Of a DNA stretch of 50,890 bases, positions 1 to 7,786 are shown one piece after another; position 1 is the stretch's first letter; each line of letters begins with the position of its first letter. The notes beneath the pieces were generated by a model that saw only the letters and a list, made by a program, of their open reading frames with translations, did not search any database and had not been told where the DNA came from. The position numbers and the translations under genes are program-made. Source of the stretch: a virus. The stretch is from the IMG/VR virus record IMGVR_UViG_3300009509_000071, positions 1 through 50,890 of that record, one strand, 5' to 3'.

Positions 1-139
1 TCTTGACTCTGGAAACCCACTATCTTATTCTGGTACTGGATTAACTTGGTATGATTTAAGCCCTTATGGGCATGATTTTACACTTGATGCAGTTGGAATA
101 TACTTCAATGCAAATACTGGTGTGTTTGATTTATTTGAT
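1..139. repeat. Terminal direct repeat, copy 1 (circular contig overlap)
   Basis: Bases 1-139 are identical to 50752-50890. The repeat lies inside one open reading frame that continues in frame across the junction. It is therefore best read as the overlap left by assembling a circular or concatemeric genome, not as a biological terminal repeat. The lambda-type terminase, which usually cuts at cos, supports this reading. Confidence 0.93.
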
Positions 140-1213
140 GGTGGAATGAGGCATAGTGGTGGTGTTACTCTAAGCAAAACTTGCACATTGCAGTTCTTTA
201 TGGCAACAGATGATGACCAAGCTCTATTCCTATCAGATGCTTCACAAGAATATCTTGGGGCATATAGGTCTGGTAATAAAGAGTATCATGCTGGTTTTGG
301 TGTACCAATTTTTACACTAGATACAGTTGATGTTCCTAATATCTGGGATTATAACAGATTTAAGACTTGGCATCTGTATGAATTTAAGAATGTTGATATG
401 TCAAATATTGGAACTCTTGATTTTAATAAGTATTCTAATTTCCAATTTACAAATAGTGCATTATGTATGATAGCAATATATGACAGAAATCTAACTCAAG
501 AAGAAAGTGTCTATAACTTCAATTCATTAGTTGGAAGATTTAACAATGTTGGTGAGTCAGTAAATGTAGTTGCCTATGTGAATACTGGCATAACAGAAGC
601 TGGACTTGTTCTTAATTATGATGCCTACTACACAGAGTCTTATCAGAGTGGATCAGCGCTATGGATTGATATATCTGGTAATGGAAATAACGGGATATTG
701 TATGGCGGTGTTGTGTTTGATGCAACATTGAAATATTTATCATTTGATGGAGTTGATGATTATTGTGGAACAACATTAACAAAGTCGCAAGATAGCACTT
801 TTACTGTATGGGCTACACTTGATGTAAGTAATCCAAATGATATGTTATTTAACGCTGGTGCAGATGGTCAAGGTGCAGACTTATTCTTTTCTGGAAATAT
901 GATTTACTGGAATACTTGGGATGGCACTGCAAACCCAATATGCCCAATACCTACAAGTGCCTATGATGGCAATAAGCACAGCTATGTACTTGAAAACAAC
1001 TTTACGGAGAACATAACAAGGCTTTACTATGACAATGTTTTAATAGGAACTGCAAATTACAAGTCTGTAACAAACTCAACAATTTTATATGTAGGTGGAA
1101 CTACATCAAATTATAAATGGCAAGGCGATATACAAGTATTCTATCTGCACAATAAGATACTTACGGAAGCAGAACGGACACAAAACTTTAACTTGATCGC
1201 ATCAAGAATATAA
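1..1213 (+). CDS. LamG-like tail fibre / adhesin (3' part; gene starts at 50681)
   Basis: This is the 3' part of a 427-residue protein whose ATG is at 50681; the frame is open from base 2 through the junction. Two laminin-G/concanavalin-like modules are visible. One begins in the junction segment (GLVLHLDSGNP, then WYDLSPYGHDF). The second begins near 601 (GLVLNYDA, then WIDISGNGNNG and FDGVDDYC), the usual signature of LamG domains in tail fibres. It follows two other fibre-like genes in ATGA-coupled order and precedes a fibre-assembly-like gene and the lysin. The likely role is carbohydrate binding at the host surface, inferred from fold and position. Confidence 0.75.
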   Translation, partial: LDSGNPLSYSGTGLTWYDLSPYGHDFTLDAVGIYFNANTGVFDLFDGGMRHSGGVTLSKTCTLQFFMATDDDQALFLSDASQEYLGAYRSGNKEYHAGFGVPIFTLDTVDVPNIWDYNRFKTWHLYEFKNVDMSNIGTLDFNKYSNFQFTNSALCMIAIYDRNLTQEESVYNFNSLVGRFNNVGESVNVVAYVNTGITEAGLVLNYDAYYTESYQSGSALWIDISGNGNNGILYGGVVFDATLKYLSFDGVDDYCGTTLTKSQDSTFTVWATLDVSNPNDMLFNAGADGQGADLFFSGNMIYWNTWDGTANPICPIPTSAYDGNKHSYVLENNFTENITRLYYDNVLIGTANYKSVTNSTILYVGGTTSNYKWQGDIQVFYLHNKILTEAERTQNFNLIASRI

Positions 1214-1226
1214 AAAGGAAAGCAAT

Positions 1227-1742
1227 ATGTATATAAATAAAAATAACAACACTCTGATTAGGGTAGCACAAGAAGTAACCATAGATGGAGTTACTTACGG
1301 ACACCAAATTTTCAATGACATTAACAAGCTAAATGAATTGAATATCTTTAAGGCAACAATAGGAGAAAAGCCAGATGCTACATTCTTTGGATATAGAGAG
1401 ATAGTGGATTACGAAGCACTAACAATTTCCTATGAGCCAGTTCCAAAAGATGCAAATATTGTACTTGAAACTATACAGAACAAAGCTACATCAATGATAG
1501 ATGCAACAATACAAGGTGAGCTTGACAAGTACAATAAAGCCAATGGAATAGCAATAGCAAGTATCCATAATGCAGAGAGCTATTCAAGACATACTGGGTA
1601 CTCACATCAAGCGTTCTGTTTGGCAATATGGAATTGGAGTGTTGAACTATGGGAGTTTATGAGAGCTTGGCAATCAACTCTTCAAGGCATACCAACACTT
1701 GCAGATGTTCAAGCAAAAATAGATGAAAAACCATTTATATGA
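1227..1742 (+). CDS. Tail-fibre assembly-like protein (paralogue of 47422-47925)
   Basis: A 171-residue protein with an AAGGAAAG ribosome site before ATG. The N-terminal half is beta-rich. The C-terminal half is helical with many aromatic residues (HTGYSHQAF, WNWSVELW) and ends in a short acidic tail. Length, position right after a fibre gene and the C-terminal pattern match the 167-residue protein at 47422, which also follows a fibre. I infer a dedicated fibre chaperone or tip-attachment protein in the style of DUF4376/tail-fibre assembly proteins. No catalytic motif is visible. Confidence 0.5.
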   Translation: MYINKNNNTLIRVAQEVTIDGVTYGHQIFNDINKLNELNIFKATIGEKPDATFFGYREIVDYEALTISYEPVPKDANIVLETIQNKATSMIDATIQGELDKYNKANGIAIASIHNAESYSRHTGYSHQAFCLAIWNWSVELWEFMRAWQSTLQGIPTLADVQAKIDEKPFI

Positions 1743-2290
1743 TAATGGGTACACTAAAAGAAAAAACCATAAACAAGATAATTGAGATCGAGGGCGGATA
1801 TGTTAATGATCCGGATGATAGTGGCGGTGAAACAAAGTTTGGTATAACCAAAGCAACAGCAAGATCTTATGGGTACAGCGGAGACATGAAAGATCTTCCT
1901 AGAAGTCTAGCATTTGCGATATATGAGAATAGGTACTGGGATGCACTGATGCTTGATGAGATTGAGCATTTATCTGTAAAGATCGCTGATGAAGTGGCGG
2001 ACACTGCAGTGAACTTGGGGGTAGGTAGAGCAGCTGAGTTCCTACAGAGATCACTCAATGTGCTAAATGATCGAGAGAGATACTACAATGACTTGGTGGT
2101 TGATGGGGATGTTGGAAGAAAAACCATTGCAGCATTAAAGTCTTATTTGAGAGTAAGGGCAGTGCAAGGCGAAACTGTTTTGTACAGGATGCTAAACTCT
2201 CTTCAAGGATCTTTCTATGTTGGACTTGGTGAGCGCAGAGAAAAAGATGAGAGATTTATGTTTGGATGGTTTTTGAACAGAGTTGCATAG
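1739..2290 (+). CDS. Endolysin, GH108-type N-acetylmuramidase
   Basis: A 183-residue lysozyme. The N-terminus carries the GH108 signature IIEIEGGYVNDPDDSGG followed by TKFGIT, with the catalytic glutamate in EGGY. The C-terminal part (DLVVDGDVGRKTIAAL) matches the peptidoglycan-binding module usual in this family. No signal peptide or SAR segment is obvious, so export should depend on the holin at 48878. The start overlaps the preceding stop (ATGA). The gene is the last of the late operon and is separated from holin and spanins by three fibre genes and a fibre-assembly-like gene. Confidence 0.9.
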   Translation: MIMGTLKEKTINKIIEIEGGYVNDPDDSGGETKFGITKATARSYGYSGDMKDLPRSLAFAIYENRYWDALMLDEIEHLSVKIADEVADTAVNLGVGRAAEFLQRSLNVLNDRERYYNDLVVDGDVGRKTIAALKSYLRVRAVQGETVLYRMLNSLQGSFYVGLGERREKDERFMFGWFLNRVA

Positions 2291-2313
2291 TTTTATATGA
2301 TCCAGTATATAAT
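2283..2313 (+). promoter_or_regulatory. Candidate promoter after the lysin gene
   Basis: TTGCAT at 2283-2288 and a perfect TATAAT at 2308-2313 are 19 bp apart. The predicted transcription start falls on or next to the ATG at 2319. The segment containing -10 and start codon (GTATATAATGCC) also occurs at the cro-like promoter at 11515-11526. The spacing is longer than ideal, so confidence is moderate. Confidence 0.45.
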
Positions 2314-2318
2314 GCCTT

Positions 2319-2450
2319 ATGAAAAAGGCTATTGCAACTGAGCGCATCTATAATATCTTTAGACAACTTATTGCTATCAAATATCACTATGATGATGGTA
2401 GCAGTAGGGTTATAAATCTACATTCAAACAAAGTAACACAAAAAACTTAA
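2319..2450 (+). CDS. Small ORF, 43 aa, possibly leaderless
   Basis: ATG at 2319 lies five bases after a perfect -10 box and has no Shine-Dalgarno site, so the message would be leaderless. The product is small, basic and not recognised. It lies between the lysin and the candidate attachment site, so after integration it would sit at the right end of the prophage, a typical position for lysogenic-conversion genes. It could equally be a chance ORF. Confidence 0.35.
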   Translation: MKKAIATERIYNIFRQLIAIKYHYDDGSSRVINLHSNKVTQKT

Positions 2451-2718
2451 GTGATACAATAAGTGATATATTTTTTCAACAAATATAACATTTGAAGCTA
2501 TACAGTGCCTAGATGGAATAGTGCGAAGTTCTCACTGTCCGCCAGCGATCTATCTCATACAATCTCATAAAGACTCACAAAGCCCTAAAACAAGGCACTT
2601 AAAGCAAATTAACCATCTTATTCAATGTCATATTATTGCATACAATCGCACACTTTAAGTGATACGATAAGTGATATGGTGTAAAATTATCACAAGAATA
2701 TCACTTGAAAGGTATCAC
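2448..2718 (+). repeat. AAGTGATA repeat cluster upstream of integrase
   Basis: TAAGTGATACAATAAGTGAT at 2448 and TAAGTGATACGATAAGTGAT near 2656 are near-identical double units. Inverted copies (TATCACTT, GGTATCAC) follow up to the integrase start. Such clustered direct and inverted repeats flanking an attachment site fit integrase arm-binding sites or Xis sites. Copies overlapping the integrase ribosome site could also mediate autoregulation. Confidence 0.5.
2528..2544 (+). other. Candidate attP core resembling a tRNA-Ser 3' end
   Basis: GTTCTCACTGTCCGCCA looks like the last bases of a tRNA gene: end of T arm, acceptor strand, discriminator G and encoded CCA, as in many tRNA-Ser genes. P4-type integrases usually recombine at tRNA 3' ends, with the tRNA end upstream of int and in the same orientation, as here. 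The T-loop part is not canonical, so this is a hypothesis. Confidence 0.35.
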
Positions 2719-3906
2719 ATGGCAAAAGTAAAACCACTCAATGATCGTCAAATAAAAACAGCTGCAGCGCAAGAAAAAGAGTATAAGCTTGCAGATGGAG
2801 ATGGCCTATATTTACACATAAAGCCAAATGGATCAAAGCTTTGGCGCTTTAGGTATATGCTTAACGGAAAACTTGCAATGATGTCTCTTGGTAAGTACCC
2901 AGATGTTACCATAGCTGATGCAAGAAAAAAGAGATCATCGTTAAGAGAATTGGTTGCAAGTGGAGAAAGCCCAATAGCAAAAAAGAGAGAGAGAAAAGGA
3001 ATGACTTTCTCTGATCTTGCAGATGAGTATTTTAATCATAGAGTAGATCTTAAAGATACATATATCAGAGACAACAAGGCATATCTGAAAAACCATTGGT
3101 ATCCAATCCTTGAGAATATGATACTGGATACTATTGAAGCAATACATATAATAAGATGCATAGAGAGGATAGAGAAGCATGGCGCAGTAACCATAGCAAA
3201 AAAGACTGGATCATTGATAGATAGAATTTTTAGATATGGAGTAACAAAGCAATATATGAAATATAATCCAATGAGAGATATTGACTTGTCTGTAATTGTA
3301 AAGCCTCATACTCCAAAAAATTATGCCCATATTACTGATGAAAACATACTTAAGCATCTACTTAAGGATATGGAAAATTATGTAGGTGATATAGTCACTA
3401 GGACTGCATTGCGGCTTATGCCATATGTATTTGTAAGGCCATCTGAAATAAGGGGCATGCTATGGAGTGAAATAGACTTCAAGAAAAAGATATGGTTTAT
3501 TCCAGCAGAAAGAATGAAAATGAAAAGGGATCACATAGTTCCATTAACTGAAAGTATGATCAATATAATAAATGTCATGAAAGACAATGGAAGTGACTTT
3601 GTATTTCCATCGCCACAGACAACAGTAAGGCAGCTCAGTGAAAACACTCTAAATGTAGGGCTAAAAAGACTTGGATATGAGGGCATTATGACTTCTCATG
3701 GCTTTAGGCATACAGCATCTACTTTTTTGCATGAGAATATGCATGTTCATGGAGTTCATAGCGATGCTATAGAAATTCAAATGGCGCATGTTGAAAAAAA
3801 CAATGTCAAAGGAGTGTATAATAAAGCTATATATATTGAAGAAAGAATTAGGCTTATGAAGTGGTGGAGCGATTACTTAGATGCATTAAAAGCATCCAAG
3901 CAATAA
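2719..3906 (+). CDS. int: P4-type tyrosine integrase
   Basis: About 395 residues from ATG at 2719 (GAAAGG upstream); a further in-frame start exists at 2671 but lacks a ribosome site. The N-terminus is the DUF4102 arm-binding domain (KLADGDGLYLHIKPNGSK, then SLGKYPDVTIADAR). The C-terminus is the catalytic domain with Arg in FVRPSEIRG, Lys in KMKRDH, the HGFRH box, His in MAHVE and tyrosine in VYNKA. The protein integrates and excises the genome, probably at a tRNA. Its stop codon directly abuts the stop of the convergent Xis-like gene. Confidence 0.93.
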   Translation: MAKVKPLNDRQIKTAAAQEKEYKLADGDGLYLHIKPNGSKLWRFRYMLNGKLAMMSLGKYPDVTIADARKKRSSLRELVASGESPIAKKRERKGMTFSDLADEYFNHRVDLKDTYIRDNKAYLKNHWYPILENMILDTIEAIHIIRCIERIEKHGAVTIAKKTGSLIDRIFRYGVTKQYMKYNPMRDIDLSVIVKPHTPKNYAHITDENILKHLLKDMENYVGDIVTRTALRLMPYVFVRPSEIRGMLWSEIDFKKKIWFIPAERMKMKRDHIVPLTESMINIINVMKDNGSDFVFPSPQTTVRQLSENTLNVGLKRLGYEGIMTSHGFRHTASTFLHENMHVHGVHSDAIEIQMAHVEKNNVKGVYNKAIYIEERIRLMKWWSDYLDALKASKQ

Positions 3907-4131
3907 TTATACCATGATGGCATCGATGTCATCCTTGTTCCATCTTGGGCATTTTTCTCCCATCTTGTACGATGGCTCAGGAAGAATACCCTCTTTTACT
4001 TTTCTCCATACAGAACTAACATCTATATCTAATCTTGTTGCTAGAGATTGTGGGCTTAGGAATTGCATAAGCTCCACATTTGTAGCAATCTTTTTCATCT
4101 CTTTTTCTGATAATTTGTTTTTATCACTCAT
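3907..4131 (-). CDS. AlpA/MerR-type DNA-binding protein, probable excisionase
   Basis: A 74-residue protein with a winged-helix AlpA-like domain: LMQFLSPQSLATRLDIDVSS, then VWRKVKEGILPEPSYKMGEK and RWNKDDIDAI. ATG at 4131 follows GGAGG by seven bases; the GTG at 4134 is less likely. Proteins of this size and fold beside a tyrosine integrase usually act as recombination directionality factors or as int regulators. It is the last gene of the left early operon, so it would be made on induction, as expected for Xis. Confidence 0.7.
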   Translation of the reverse strand: MSDKNKLSEKEMKKIATNVELMQFLSPQSLATRLDIDVSSVWRKVKEGILPEPSYKMGEKCPRWNKDDIDAIMV

Positions 4132-4133
4132 CA

Positions 4134-4304
4134 CTATGCCTCCACAAATTTTTCTCTGAAAATTTCCTCATCGATCATCTCACACTTCTTATATGGGATA
4201 TTTAGTTTCACCATTCCTTTATTGTTTACAAAAACTTTCCCTTTTTTTGCTTCAACTCTCACTTCAAATCCATGCTTATGATGTTTGAATGTTTTTACTG
4301 CCAT
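4134..4304 (-). CDS. Small hypothetical protein, 56 aa
   Basis: ATG at 4304 follows AAAGG and the stop codon overlaps the start region of the Xis-like gene. The product is a compact basic beta-type protein (MAVKTFKHHKHGFEVRVEAK), possibly an SH3-like or Arc-like fold. Tight packing on both sides supports a real gene. Function unknown. Confidence 0.65.
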   Translation of the reverse strand: MAVKTFKHHKHGFEVRVEAKKGKVFVNNKGMVKLNIPYKKCEMIDEEIFREKFVEA

Positions 4305-4305
4305 A

Positions 4306-4767
4306 CTATTTACCTTTTAATACATTATTTAGATGGTGAAAAAACTGCTTTGCAATTTCTTCCGATTGGTTAATTATCTCTTTGATCCGACTAGACTCTT
4401 CATCATCTTGGGTATTAAGTGCAAGCCTATCAGCTCCCATTTTACCTCTAAGCTTCAAAATTCTTTTATCACTAATGTTTAAATCTGGACGATCTTTCTT
4501 GTCTATATTCATAATCCATTCACGAAGCAATGATATTGCATATATAGAGAAATCAACATCTATTTTCTTTATCTTTTCTACCGCATCTGTTTTACCTATC
4601 TCTGCAAGCATCTTATTTTCTTCTTTAGTGAATTTATGAAAAACTTTATACCCTCTAATCTTTCCAAGTATAGTTATAAGATTATCTCTTTGGTACACAT
4701 CCTTGTCTTTCAAGGCCTCAATGATGTAGGCCTCGCATGAAAAAATTACAACTTTATTTATCAGCAT
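4306..4767 (-). CDS. Hypothetical helical early protein
   Basis: About 153 residues if ATG at 4767 is used (AAGG six bases upstream); ATG at 4773 is also possible. It overlaps the dUTPase C-terminus. The sequence is mostly alpha-helical and charged, without a recognised motif (AISLLREWIMNIDKKDRPDL in the middle). It lies between dUTPase and a DNA-binding gene in the early operon. No function assigned. Confidence 0.6.
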   Translation of the reverse strand: MLINKVVIFSCEAYIIEALKDKDVYQRDNLITILGKIRGYKVFHKFTKEENKMLAEIGKTDAVEKIKKIDVDFSIYAISLLREWIMNIDKKDRPDLNISDKRILKLRGKMGADRLALNTQDDEESSRIKEIINQSEEIAKQFFHHLNNVLKGK

Positions 4768-5323
4768 GATCATCCTTGTTTGTGCTTCCAAATCCGCCAG
4801 TTCTATTGTTGCTTGTTGCTATTCCAAACAATCTAGTTTTGTGTTCGCATAGCATGATCTGACCAATTCTTTCACCTTTTTTGATAACAACTTTCTTATC
4901 ATATACTGCCATATCAGCTTTGCCATGCGCTGCTCTAAATGTATTCAGCACGCTTTCTACTTGAAGTGGGTTATGGATGATCATTTTAATCTCATCTCTA
5001 TAGTCAATATCGATGATACCAACTCCATTTGGAAGTATAAGCCCCTTTTTACCAAGTGAACTTCTTAGCATTAGCTGTAGATAGTGAGTCCTTTTAAAGC
5101 TTTCAATGTATGCATTAGTCTCTGCCTGTAGCCCAAGAAGCCCATATCTAACTTTCATGTCATTTTCTATTATTGCATCGATATTATCTAAGGCAACTCC
5201 AAGTCCTACAAGCTTTGTCTCACCAGCCTCGATCACAACATCATGACTTGCTTTTAAGTCAATACAAGCACTAAACACACTCCCCAAAACTGGCTCACAT
5301 CCATCTACTAAAACTTTTAACAT
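4754..5323 (-). CDS. dut: dUTPase
   Basis: A 189-residue trimeric-type dUTP pyrophosphatase with all five family motifs: SACIDLKA (I), RSSLGKKG (II), GVGIIDIDYRDEIKM (III, catalytic aspartate), GERIGQIML (IV) and RTGGFGSTN (V, C-terminal P-loop-like arm). It is about 35 residues longer than the minimal enzyme because of an insert between motifs I and II. It prevents uracil incorporation and supplies dUMP for dTTP. GGGAGC precedes the ATG. Confidence 0.93.
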   Translation of the reverse strand: MLKVLVDGCEPVLGSVFSACIDLKASHDVVIEAGETKLVGLGVALDNIDAIIENDMKVRYGLLGLQAETNAYIESFKRTHYLQLMLRSSLGKKGLILPNGVGIIDIDYRDEIKMIIHNPLQVESVLNTFRAAHGKADMAVYDKKVVIKKGERIGQIMLCEHKTRLFGIATSNNRTGGFGSTNKDDHADK

Positions 5324-5463
5324 TACTTGCTCCCTTTTGGTTTTCTAAAATATTTTCTAAGTGCCTCTTGCTCATTATCAGCATTAAAAACAACTCCGCA
5401 TACCTCATATACGCCTTTTCTTTTTCTGATTGGCGTAACTATCATTTTTCTCTCAGAACTCAT
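5323..5463 (-). CDS. Small basic hypothetical protein, 46 aa
   Basis: ATG at 5463 has AAGGG five bases upstream; a longer in-frame start at 5508 has none. The protein is basic (IRKRKGVYEV ... RKYFRKPKGSK), so nucleic-acid binding is possible. The stop overlaps the dUTPase start. Function unknown. Confidence 0.6.
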   Translation of the reverse strand: MSSERKMIVTPIRKRKGVYEVCGVVFNADNEQEALRKYFRKPKGSK

Positions 5464-5471
5464 ATATTCCC

Positions 5472-5870
5472 TTAATAAATTCCAGCGCTTTGCTTTAAGC
5501 GCTCCCATTCGGCCTCATCGTGATCAAACTGGATACCATTTTCATTCAGTATCTTTGTGATCCAATCAATATGCTGGCAAAGCTTTCTATTCTCAATATT
5601 TGTAGTTGATAATTTTTCATCACCACTAATTTCATAATTTGTATTCATGTACTTGAATATCGTTTTTAGAGAAGTATCTTGATCAAATGGAGTTCCTTTT
5701 GCGCTTGCAACACAATCATAGTCTCCATATGGAGCATCGCCTTTGTAAAATACTAGGCATCCTCCAGTGATCTCATCTTTCCATTCTCTAAAACTAATAC
5801 TATGAGCTTTTTCAAAAGCCTCATTCAATAGCGCATGATAAAACCTATTGAATTTGCTGGATATGTTCAT
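5472..5870 (-). CDS. Hypothetical early protein, 132 aa
   Basis: The start overlaps the preceding stop (TAATG), showing translational coupling in the early operon. The sequence is soluble and mixed alpha/beta, with no family I recognise (ITGGCLVFYKGDAPYGDYDC in the first half). Position beside recombination genes suggests DNA metabolism or host takeover, but nothing in the sequence proves it. Confidence 0.65.
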   Translation of the reverse strand: MNISSKFNRFYHALLNEAFEKAHSISFREWKDEITGGCLVFYKGDAPYGDYDCVASAKGTPFDQDTSLKTIFKYMNTNYEISGDEKLSTTNIENRKLCQHIDWITKILNENGIQFDHDEAEWERLKQSAGIY

Positions 5871-6043
5871 TACATACTCTTTGGAACTGGGCTTCTTCTT
5901 GTAGATGCTGCAACATCAGATTTAGTTGCTCTTCTCATTTCCTCTTCCGTATATCCATATGGGCGAGTTACAGGGTTATATCCTATTGGATTAAAAACCT
6001 TTTTCTCTTCCTTTTTTTCAGATTGTAATGTATTCTCTGACAC
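5870..6043 (-). CDS. Small hypothetical protein, 57 aa (GTG start)
   Basis: GTG at 6043 has GGAGGG eight bases upstream, and the gene overlaps the 3' end of the RecE-like nuclease. The product begins MSENTLQSEKKEEKKVFNPI and has a charged, probably disordered N-terminus. Its stop codon overlaps the next ATG. Clean coupling on both sides argues that it is real. Confidence 0.65.
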   Translation of the reverse strand: MSENTLQSEKKEEKKVFNPIGYNPVTRPYGYTEEEMRRATKSDVAASTRRSPVPKSM

Positions 6044-6848
6044 TATCTTTTCCCTCCAAGTAAAAGTCTTTTACATCATTCCATACAGATTGAAACTTCT
6101 GCTCTCCAGAAGCATCCATCTCTGAGCCAGTCCTAAACATTTGCACATCAAATGACTTGTTATCTTTCGAGCATACCAAGAAAGAAAATGATGGCTGAGT
6201 GTAAATGTTTTTCTGCATAAGCAGCTCAGTAACTATCTTTCTGTAAAAATATGTCTGTAGATCATAGTTGTTCTCACTAAGAGACTTTCTAAGCCCGACT
6301 CTATCTCCAGATGATGTAGTGTATTTGCTGAAAAACTTATACCAAACACCTTTTAGATCGATAATATCTACATCTCTTCCATCGATGATAAGGCAGTCAA
6401 TTTTGCACTTTACTGGAACGCCATCGATCTCACCAGTAATCACAACTTCATTCATGTCATTGTGTACTACTTTTGGATACATAAAAAGGATCTTCTTGAA
6501 GCAAGCCTCAATAAATGCAAAGTCATCTTTACTTACACGCTTAAGACCTCTTTTTTCAGCATCCTCATCGATGTAGTCTTTTACATAGTATCTAAGGTAG
6601 AATTGATCATGCTCAAGAACATAACAGTGAAACGCTGATCCAAGATTAAAAATCTCTTGTAGATCATCCGATACATCTTGTTTGTCATAAAGCACATTGA
6701 ACAATCCACGCTTAAACACTTGCCCAAGAAAAGAGTTTGAAACAACCAGCTCACTATGAAGATCTACAGGATCTTTTATCGCATCCGAGAATATGTCTCC
6801 GAGTGCGAAATAGTCATCATCACTAATATCTTTTGCAAGCTGAAACAT
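6018..6848 (-). CDS. RecE-like PD-(D/E)XK exonuclease
   Basis: A 276-residue protein next to RecT. It has the LGSAFHCYVLE segment typical of RecE/exonuclease VIII-type (DUF3799) nucleases. The active-site strand pair is GEIDGVPVKCKIDCLIIDG, then VDIIDLKG (D...D-x-K pattern), and a later Q-x-x-Y motif reads YDLQTYFYRK. It probably resects double-strand ends to give 3' overhangs for RecT annealing. TAATG coupling to recT supports a two-component recombination system. Confidence 0.8.
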   Translation of the reverse strand: MFQLAKDISDDDYFALGDIFSDAIKDPVDLHSELVVSNSFLGQVFKRGLFNVLYDKQDVSDDLQEIFNLGSAFHCYVLEHDQFYLRYYVKDYIDEDAEKRGLKRVSKDDFAFIEACFKKILFMYPKVVHNDMNEVVITGEIDGVPVKCKIDCLIIDGRDVDIIDLKGVWYKFFSKYTTSSGDRVGLRKSLSENNYDLQTYFYRKIVTELLMQKNIYTQPSFSFLVCSKDNKSFDVQMFRTGSEMDASGEQKFQSVWNDVKDFYLEGKDSVREYITI

Positions 6849-7786
6849 TAAAGCTCTTTCAATGCTTCATATAGTTCATTCAACTTATCTTGACTATACT
6901 TTCTCCAGCCATCTTGCTTTTTCATCTCAGCTTCTATCTTTGCGCCCTTGTCAGTGCCTTTATGTTTGGTGAAGTAGGCCATGATAGTTTTCACTGTAAC
7001 ATTCTCTATGTTTACAGTATCACTCTTGTCATTAAGTAGCGTATCTTTTATATCAACATCTCCAGATACAATATCTGCCTCAATGACATTCTCTTCATTC
7101 AGCTTATCTACTTCATCAAGGATTGTGACAGATCTTCCTCTTGGAATAAAGAAGTCATTAAATGCTCTTCTGCATGCTTTATGCTCCCAAGTCTGTATCT
7201 TGTATCGATCATCTTGCATGGTTTTTGTAACACTTTTTACATACTCAGCCCCAACAAAAACTTGTTGTTTTGGTAGTTTCTTTTGGCCATCAATCAGATC
7301 GATGAGTGAAATATCAAACCCAGCAAAATGCTCTTCAACCCACTTGCTATCTGTTGTCTTTATTTCAGTAAGCTGATCTCCATTCATGTCGCTCTGAGAT
7401 ACTATCACGCCATTCAAATTGAATACACGATCTACTTCAAGGTAAAACCCAGCATCATATGCTATCTGCCTGATCCCTTGTTTTGGGATTATTAGAGTAG
7501 GCATCATGCCTTTGTCTTTTACATTGAAAGGAACAATATAAGCCTCTTTATACACTGGATTGATATTGATACCAAGCTTTGAAACATTCAATGCAAAAGT
7601 CAAGATATGCTTTGGATCAACCTTTTCCATAAGGTAGCTATTCTCTGCAAGTTCCAAAAAGTTTTCCTTGAAGTCTTGCTGCTCCTTTTGTGTTGGTAGC
7701 CTATCCACAATGATGCTGCTGTTACTTTCAAGCGCTGCAGTGAGCGCCTTTTTATTGGTTTCTATTTTTACTAAAGCTTGTGACAT
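6848..7786 (-). CDS. recT: RecT-family single-strand annealing protein
   Basis: A 312-residue protein with family features: ILTFALNVSKLGININPVYK, IPKQGIRQIAYDAG, and a C-terminal WEHKACRRAFNDFF segment. RecT proteins coat ssDNA and promote annealing and strand invasion. Here it acts with the RecE-like nuclease directly downstream and probably with the phage SSB. GGAGGAATTGTA precedes ATG. Confidence 0.9.
   Translation of the reverse strand: MSQALVKIETNKKALTAALESNSSIIVDRLPTQKEQQDFKENFLELAENSYLMEKVDPKHILTFALNVSKLGININPVYKEAYIVPFNVKDKGMMPTLIIPKQGIRQIAYDAGFYLEVDRVFNLNGVIVSQSDMNGDQLTEIKTTDSKWVEEHFAGFDISLIDLIDGQKKLPKQQVFVGAEYVKSVTKTMQDDRYKIQTWEHKACRRAFNDFFIPRGRSVTILDEVDKLNEENVIEADIVSGDVDIKDTLLNDKSDTVNIENVTVKTIMAYFTKHKGTDKGAKIEAEMKKQDGWRKYSQDKLNELYEALKEL

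Noticed and set aside
1867-2058. 63-residue minus-strand ORF inside the lysin gene
   Set aside because: Shadow ORF without ribosome site, opposite a clear GH108 lysozyme.
5835-6125. 96-residue plus-strand ORF opposite the left early operon
   Set aside because: It is the shadow of the small minus-strand gene at 5870-6043 and the nuclease gene; no ribosome site or family.
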